A program made the position numbers and the translations under genes. The notes under the pieces are model-generated. The model did not search any database. It saw nothing but the letters and a program-made list of their open reading frames with translations, and was not told the DNA's origin. Positions 33,279 to 37,042 of a stretch of DNA of 37,042 nucleotides are shown in pieces (the stretch's first letter is position 1; the number at the start of each line of letters is the position of its first letter). The stretch is from Hydrogenophaga sp. (GTDB lineage: Bacteria; Pseudomonadota; Gammaproteobacteria; Burkholderiales; Burkholderiaceae_C), in NCBI RefSeq assembly GCF_026125825.1, contig NZ_JAHCKK010000042.1, forward strand, positions 1-37,042, written 5' to 3'.

Positions 33279-35108
33279 ATGAACCTCTTTCGCCACATGA
33301 CCGTGAACGCCAAGCTCTGGACCGGCGTTCTTGCCATCGTCCTCGCCTTGACCGCGATGCTGTCCTTCACCGGTGCCCGTTCCAGCGCCCTGACCCGCGA
33401 GGCCGACGAAGTCCTGGGCCGGATGTCGGACAAGACCGTGATCGCGACCGAGTGGGCCGGCCTGACCGAGACCAACGTGACGCGCGTGCAAGCCTCGATG
33501 CTGAGCACCGACCCGTCGATCGAGCAGCTCTACAAAGACGTCATCCCCGTGGGCGTGGCTTCCATTTCCGCGCTGCAGAAGCGGCTGGACGCCATGCCGA
33601 TGAACGACGCCGAAAAGGCCCAGCTCGAGAAAATCGCCGGGCTTCGCCAGGCCGTGCTGGGCTCCCTGGCCAAGGCCAACGAACTGAAAAAGAACGGCGA
33701 TGCGGCCGGTGCCGTGGCCGAGATCACGACCCGCTTCAACCAGGCCGTGCCGCCTTACGTGGCGGCCCTGCGCGAGTTCGCGCAGATGCAGGTGAGCATG
33801 CAGGCCGAGGCGCAGGTGAAGTTCGCGGCCCAGCGCGCGAGCAACCTGACCATGGCCAGCGTGCAGATCGGTCTGCTGATCCTGGGCATCATCGCGGGCG
33901 CCTTCTTCCTGATCCGCAACATCCGCACGCCGCTGCGCGAGGTGGTGGCCTTTGCCGAGCGCGTGGCCGGCGGCGACCTGACCGCGCGCATCCGCAACGA
34001 CCGCCGCGACGAGTTCGGCGCGATGACGAAGTCCCTCTCGGACATGCGCGATCGCCTGGTGCACGTGGTGGCCGACGTCAAGCGCGGCACGGAGAACATC
34101 ACGGTGGCGGCGCGCGAAATCGCCTCGGGCAACAACGACCTCTCGGCCCGCACCGAGCAGACCGCCGCCAACCTGCAGCAGACCGCGGCCAGCATCGAGC
34201 AGATGTCCGGCGCGATCCGCCAGTCGGCCGATTCGGCGCGCGTGGCCAACCAGCTGGCCGACGTGGCCGGCCAAAGCGCCCAGAAGGGCGGCCAGGTGGT
34301 CAACGACGTGGTCTCGACCATGGAGGAGATCAACCAGGCTTCGCGCAAGATCAGCGACATCATCGGCGTGATCGACGGGATCGCGTTCCAGACCAACATC
34401 CTGGCGCTGAACGCGGCGGTCGAAGCCGCCCGTGCCGGTGAGCAAGGCCGGGGGTTTGCGGTCGTGGCCGGCGAGGTGCGCAACCTCGCCCAGCGCAGCG
34501 CGCAGGCCGCCAAGGAAATCAAGGTGCTCATCGGCGCCAGCGTCGACAAGGTGACCGCCGGGACCGAGCTGGTCGGCCAGGCCGGGCAGACGATGGGCGA
34601 GATCGTGGAGAACGTGGTGCGCGTGCGCGACATCATCGGCGAGATCGCTTCGTCGTCGAGCGAGCAGGCCGAGGGCGTCAACCAGATCAACGCATCGGTG
34701 TCCAACCTGGACCAGATGACGCAGCAGAACGCGGCGCTGGTGGAAGAGAGCGCCGCCGCCGCATCGAGCATGAGCGACCAGGCGATGCGCCTGTCGGAGG
34801 TGGTGCGCATCTTCCGCGTGGATGCGGCCGACGCGGTCAGCTCGATCGCTCAGATCAACGCCAACGACCTGCACAAGCGGGGCAGTGCCGTGGCCGCCAA
34901 ACCGGTGGCCGCTGCGGCTCCCGCCTCCGCCTCTGCCTCCGCCCCGGTGAAAGCGGCGCCCGCCCCTGCGAAGGCCACGGCCAAGGCCCCGGTGGCCAAG
35001 CCGGCCCCGGTCGCCCCCGCCCCCGTGGCGAAGGCCCCCAAGCCCGCGCCGGTGGCCGCGCCCGCGCCTGCCACGGCGGGTGGCTCGGACGACTGGGAAT
35101 CGTTCTGA
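33279..35108 (+). CDS. Methyl-accepting chemotaxis protein
   Basis: 609 residues from ATG 33279 (a TTG at 33261 is less likely). Topology: TM1 about 10-32, periplasmic four-helix-bundle ligand domain about 35-190, TM2 about 192-213 ([17 protein letters not shown]), HAMP about 213-265, then the methylation helices and the signalling tip [20 protein letters not shown], which binds CheA and CheW. The C-terminus is an Ala/Pro/Lys-rich linker of about 65 residues ending in the pentapeptide DWESF, equivalent to the NWETF tether that recruits CheR/CheB in Tar and Tsr. The ligand is not predictable. The receptor is not in an operon with the upstream MCE genes. Confidence 0.95.
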   Translation: MNLFRHMTVNAKLWTGVLAIVLALTAMLSFTGARSSALTREADEVLGRMSDKTVIATEWAGLTETNVTRVQASMLSTDPSIEQLYKDVIPVGVASISALQKRLDAMPMNDAEKAQLEKIAGLRQAVLGSLAKANELKKNGDAAGAVAEITTRFNQAVPPYVAALREFAQMQVSMQAEAQVKFAAQRASNLTMASVQIGLLILGIIAGAFFLIRNIRTPLREVVAFAERVAGGDLTARIRNDRRDEFGAMTKSLSDMRDRLVHVVADVKRGTENITVAAREIASGNNDLSARTEQTAANLQQTAASIEQMSGAIRQSADSARVANQLADVAGQSAQKGGQVVNDVVSTMEEINQASRKISDIIGVIDGIAFQTNILALNAAVEAARAGEQGRGFAVVAGEVRNLAQRSAQAAKEIKVLIGASVDKVTAGTELVGQAGQTMGEIVENVVRVRDIIGEIASSSSEQAEGVNQINASVSNLDQMTQQNAALVEESAAAASSMSDQAMRLSEVVRIFRVDAADAVSSIAQINANDLHKRGSAVAAKPVAAAAPASASASAPVKAAPAPAKATAKAPVAKPAPVAPAPVAKAPKPAPVAAPAPATAGGSDDWESF

Positions 35109-35113
35109 ACCCG

Positions 35114-35131
35114 GAAGGCCGCCCGGCCTTC
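35114..35131. terminator. Hairpin between convergent chemoreceptor and oxidoreductase genes
   Basis: GAAGGCC / GGCCTTC with loop GCCC lies between the two stop codons, but no T tract follows on either strand. It may slow or end transcription from both sides; a canonical terminator is not seen. Confidence 0.42.
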
Positions 35132-35132
35132 T

Positions 35133-36119
35133 TCAGTTCACCATCACCAGCTTGCCCTTGACCGAACGCGATCCCATGATCGCGTAGGCCTTGCGCAGCT
35201 CGCTCATGGGCAGCGTCTGGTCGATCACCGGCTTGACCTGGCCCTTGGCGTACATCCCGGCTAGCACCTGCATCATCTCGGCGTTGGCCTTGGGTTCGCG
35301 GCGCGCGAAATCGCCCCAGAACACGCCCACCAGGCTGGCGCCCTTGAGCAAGGTGAGGTTCAACGGCAGGGCTGGAATCGGGCCACTGGCGAAACCCACC
35401 ACCAGATAGCGGCCGCGCCAGGCGATGGAGCGGAAAGCGGGCTCGGCGAAGTCGCCGCCCACCGGGTCATAGATCACGTCCGGGCCCTTGCCGTCGGTGA
35501 GCTGCTTGATCGCATCGCGCAGGCCCTCCTTGGGGGTGTGCACGCTGTAGTTGATGGTGGCGTCGGCGCCCAGCTGCTTGCACAGCTCGCACTTCTTGTC
35601 GCTCGATGCCGCGGCGATCACGCGCGCCCCGGCGGCCTTGGCGATCTGGATCGCCGCCGTGCCCACACCGCCGGCTGCGCCCAGCACCAGCACGGTCTCG
35701 CCCGCGCGCAGGGCGCCGCGGTCCATCAGGGCGTGCCACGAGGTGGCGTAGATCATGATGAAGGCCGCCGCATCCACCGCCGGGAAGCCCGGCGGCAGCG
35801 GCATGCACAGCGCGGCCGGCGCGATGGTGTGGGTGCCGAAGCCGCCCGTGCCGCTCAGGCAGGCCACGCTCTGCCCCACCTTCAGGTGCGTGACGCCGTC
35901 ACCCACCGCGCGCACCACGCCGGCGTACTCCGAGCCCGGCACGAAGGGCAGGGGCGGCTTCATCTGGTACTTGTTCTGCACGATGAGCAGGTCGGGGAAG
36001 TTCAGGCTCGCGGCCTGGATCTCGATCAGCACCTCGCCCGCCTTGGGCGCTGGCGTGGGCAGTTCTTTCCAGGTCAGGGCGTCGACGCCGACGGGGTTTT
36101 CGCAGAGCCAGGCATGCAT
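35133..36119 (-). CDS. NADPH:quinone oxidoreductase-family (zinc-free MDR) protein
   Basis: 328 residues. Medium-chain dehydrogenase/reductase with GroES-like N-domain (about 1-125, [31 protein letters not shown]) and a Rossmann coenzyme domain with [19 protein letters not shown] (about 143-161). Neither the catalytic Zn cysteine/histidine ligands nor the structural-Zn cysteine cluster are present, which places it with the quinone oxidoreductases (QOR). The reaction is NAD(P)H-dependent reduction of quinones or of alpha,beta-unsaturated carbonyls. ATG 36119 gives [11 protein letters not shown], a usual start. It is divergent from surE, 125 nt away, and convergent with the chemoreceptor. Confidence 0.9.
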   Translation of the reverse strand: MHAWLCENPVGVDALTWKELPTPAPKAGEVLIEIQAASLNFPDLLIVQNKYQMKPPLPFVPGSEYAGVVRAVGDGVTHLKVGQSVACLSGTGGFGTHTIAPAALCMPLPPGFPAVDAAAFIMIYATSWHALMDRGALRAGETVLVLGAAGGVGTAAIQIAKAAGARVIAAASSDKKCELCKQLGADATINYSVHTPKEGLRDAIKQLTDGKGPDVIYDPVGGDFAEPAFRSIAWRGRYLVVGFASGPIPALPLNLTLLKGASLVGVFWGDFARREPKANAEMMQVLAGMYAKGQVKPVIDQTLPMSELRKAYAIMGSRSVKGKLVMVN

Positions 36120-36244
36120 GGTGTGTCCTCGTTCAAATGGTCATGAAACCGTTCCATGATAGGCAGCGGGGGCCTTCTCCTGCAGCGGGTAAGCCCCTTG
36201 CGTGTCCCGGGCGTGACCAGGGCGATCCACCTAAAATCGCGGCA

Positions 36245-37024
36245 ATGAAAATACTCATCTCCAACGACGACGGTTACCAGGCGCCCGGCATCGTGGCGCT
36301 GTATGAAGCCCTCAAGGGGCTGGCCGAGGTGGAGGTGGTGGCTCCCGAGCACAACAACAGCGCCAAGTCCAACGCGCTGTCGCTGCATTCGCCGCTGTAC
36401 GTGCACACGGCCTACAACGGTTTTCGCTATGTGAACGGCACGCCGGCCGACTGCGTGCACATCGCGCTCACCGGTCTGCTGGGCTACCGGCCCGACCTGG
36501 TGGTCTCCGGCATCAACAACGGCGCCAACATGGGCGACGACACGATCTATTCCGGCACGGTGGGCGCGGCCATGGAGGGCTACCTGTTCGGCGTGCCCGC
36601 CATCGCGTTTTCACAGACCGAAAAAGGCTGGGGCCACCTGGACGACGCGGGCCGGATGGCCGCGCGCCTGGTGGCGCAATTGCTGCCTTCGTTGGAAAAC
36701 GGGCCGCCGGCCGAGCCCTGGCTGCTCAACGTGAACATCCCCAACCGGCCGCTGGCCGAACTGCGCGGCTTCAAGGTGGCGCGGCTGGGCCGCCGGCACG
36801 CGGCCGAGCAGGTGATCTCGCAGACCAACCCGCGCGGCGACACCATGTACTGGATCGGCAGCGCGGGCAAGGCCAAGGACGACGCCGAGGGCACGGATTT
36901 CCACGCCTCGCTGCAGGGCTATGCCACCATCACGCCGCTGCAGGTGGACCTGACCGACCACGACCGCCTCGCCTACTGGGCGCCCACGGCCGCGAGCCTG
37001 TCCACCGGCGGTGCCAGCTCGTGA
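36245..37024 (+). CDS. surE: 5'/3'-nucleotidase SurE
   Basis: 259 residues. SurE removes phosphate from nucleoside monophosphates and short polyphosphate and helps survival in stationary phase. The metal-binding motif NDDGYQAPG (D8, D9) is at the N-terminus, followed by the ligand loop [10 protein letters not shown] (38-47), the [22 protein letters not shown] signature split over 88-109, and [19 protein letters not shown] near the end. ATG 36245 gives the canonical [10 protein letters not shown] start; the longer frame upstream lacks similarity. The stop overlaps a GTG that reads VKRGLPV, the probable beginning of pcm, the classical surE-pcm order. Confidence 0.96.
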   Translation: MKILISNDDGYQAPGIVALYEALKGLAEVEVVAPEHNNSAKSNALSLHSPLYVHTAYNGFRYVNGTPADCVHIALTGLLGYRPDLVVSGINNGANMGDDTIYSGTVGAAMEGYLFGVPAIAFSQTEKGWGHLDDAGRMAARLVAQLLPSLENGPPAEPWLLNVNIPNRPLAELRGFKVARLGRRHAAEQVISQTNPRGDTMYWIGSAGKAKDDAEGTDFHASLQGYATITPLQVDLTDHDRLAYWAPTAASLSTGGASS

Positions 37025-37042
37025 AGCGCGGTCTGCCCGTTC
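37021..37042 (+). CDS. pcm: Probable start of pcm (protein-L-isoaspartate O-methyltransferase), cut by window edge
   Basis: GTG at 37021 overlaps the surE stop and codes VKRGLPV before the window ends. Only seven codons are available. The call rests on the well-known surE-pcm adjacency in proteobacteria and on the coupled start, not on any motif. Confidence 0.4.

Noticed and set aside
34905-35085. Repetitive GCC/CCG-rich stretch resembling a tandem repeat
   Set aside because: It is the codon-level result of an Ala/Pro/Lys linker in the chemoreceptor; units are irregular.
1-37042. Search by eye for CRISPR arrays, insertion sequences, integrases and rRNA
   Set aside because: No regularly spaced repeats, transposase motifs, terminal inverted repeats or rRNA segments were seen.

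Overview
The window looks like chromosomal DNA from a high-GC betaproteobacterium, most likely order Burkholderiales and family Comamonadaceae. This is inferred from gene content and order, not from a database search. The supporting signs are a uvrC-pgsA pair, hupB / tRNA-Val / ppiD / tRNA-His in a row, an EF-P carrying arginine 32 next to its rhamnosyltransferase EarP, two Bug-type tricarboxylate receptors, and surE followed by what looks like the start of pcm. No phage, insertion sequence, integrase or CRISPR array was seen.

Layout. Positions 1-9.5 kb are mostly housekeeping: a LOG-family protein cut by the left edge, a broken AEC-transporter remnant, efp and earP (minus strand), a secreted dienelactone-hydrolase-like protein, uvrC, pgsA, a DMT exporter, and a LysR regulator divergent from a haloacetate-dehalogenase-like hydrolase that is translationally coupled to a tartrate/D-malate dehydrogenase. 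From 10.7 to 13.4 kb lie hupB, tRNA-Val, ppiD and tRNA-His, with recognisable promoters and terminators.

Positions 13.8-23.9 kb are the accessory part of the window and the best candidate for an undescribed system. A left unit (class II aldolase, Bug receptor, divergent LysR regulator) and a right unit (IclR regulator divergent from a six-gene run) face away from each other. The six genes are alpha/beta hydrolase, carotenoid-oxygenase-family protein, second alpha/beta hydrolase, class III CoA-transferase, nitronate-monooxygenase-like flavoprotein and a second Bug receptor. Three of the five junctions overlap or are 11 nt apart, so they are very likely one transcript. The set reads as a catabolic pathway: uptake of a carboxylate, oxidative C=C cleavage, hydrolysis, CoA activation and further breakdown. 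The substrate cannot be named from sequence. Palindromes fitting LysR and IclR operators sit in both divergent intergenic regions.

From 23.9 kb to the right end the content is again mostly general: an orphan ParB-like coiled-coil protein, an AlkK-like acyl-CoA ligase, a tyrosine phosphatase, an AsmA-family protein, a four-gene lipid-transport (MCE) operon in which the permease carries a STAS-like N-terminus and the last gene is a PqiC-like lipoprotein, a chemoreceptor ending in a CheR-tether pentapeptide, a zinc-free quinone oxidoreductase, surE and the probable first codons of pcm.
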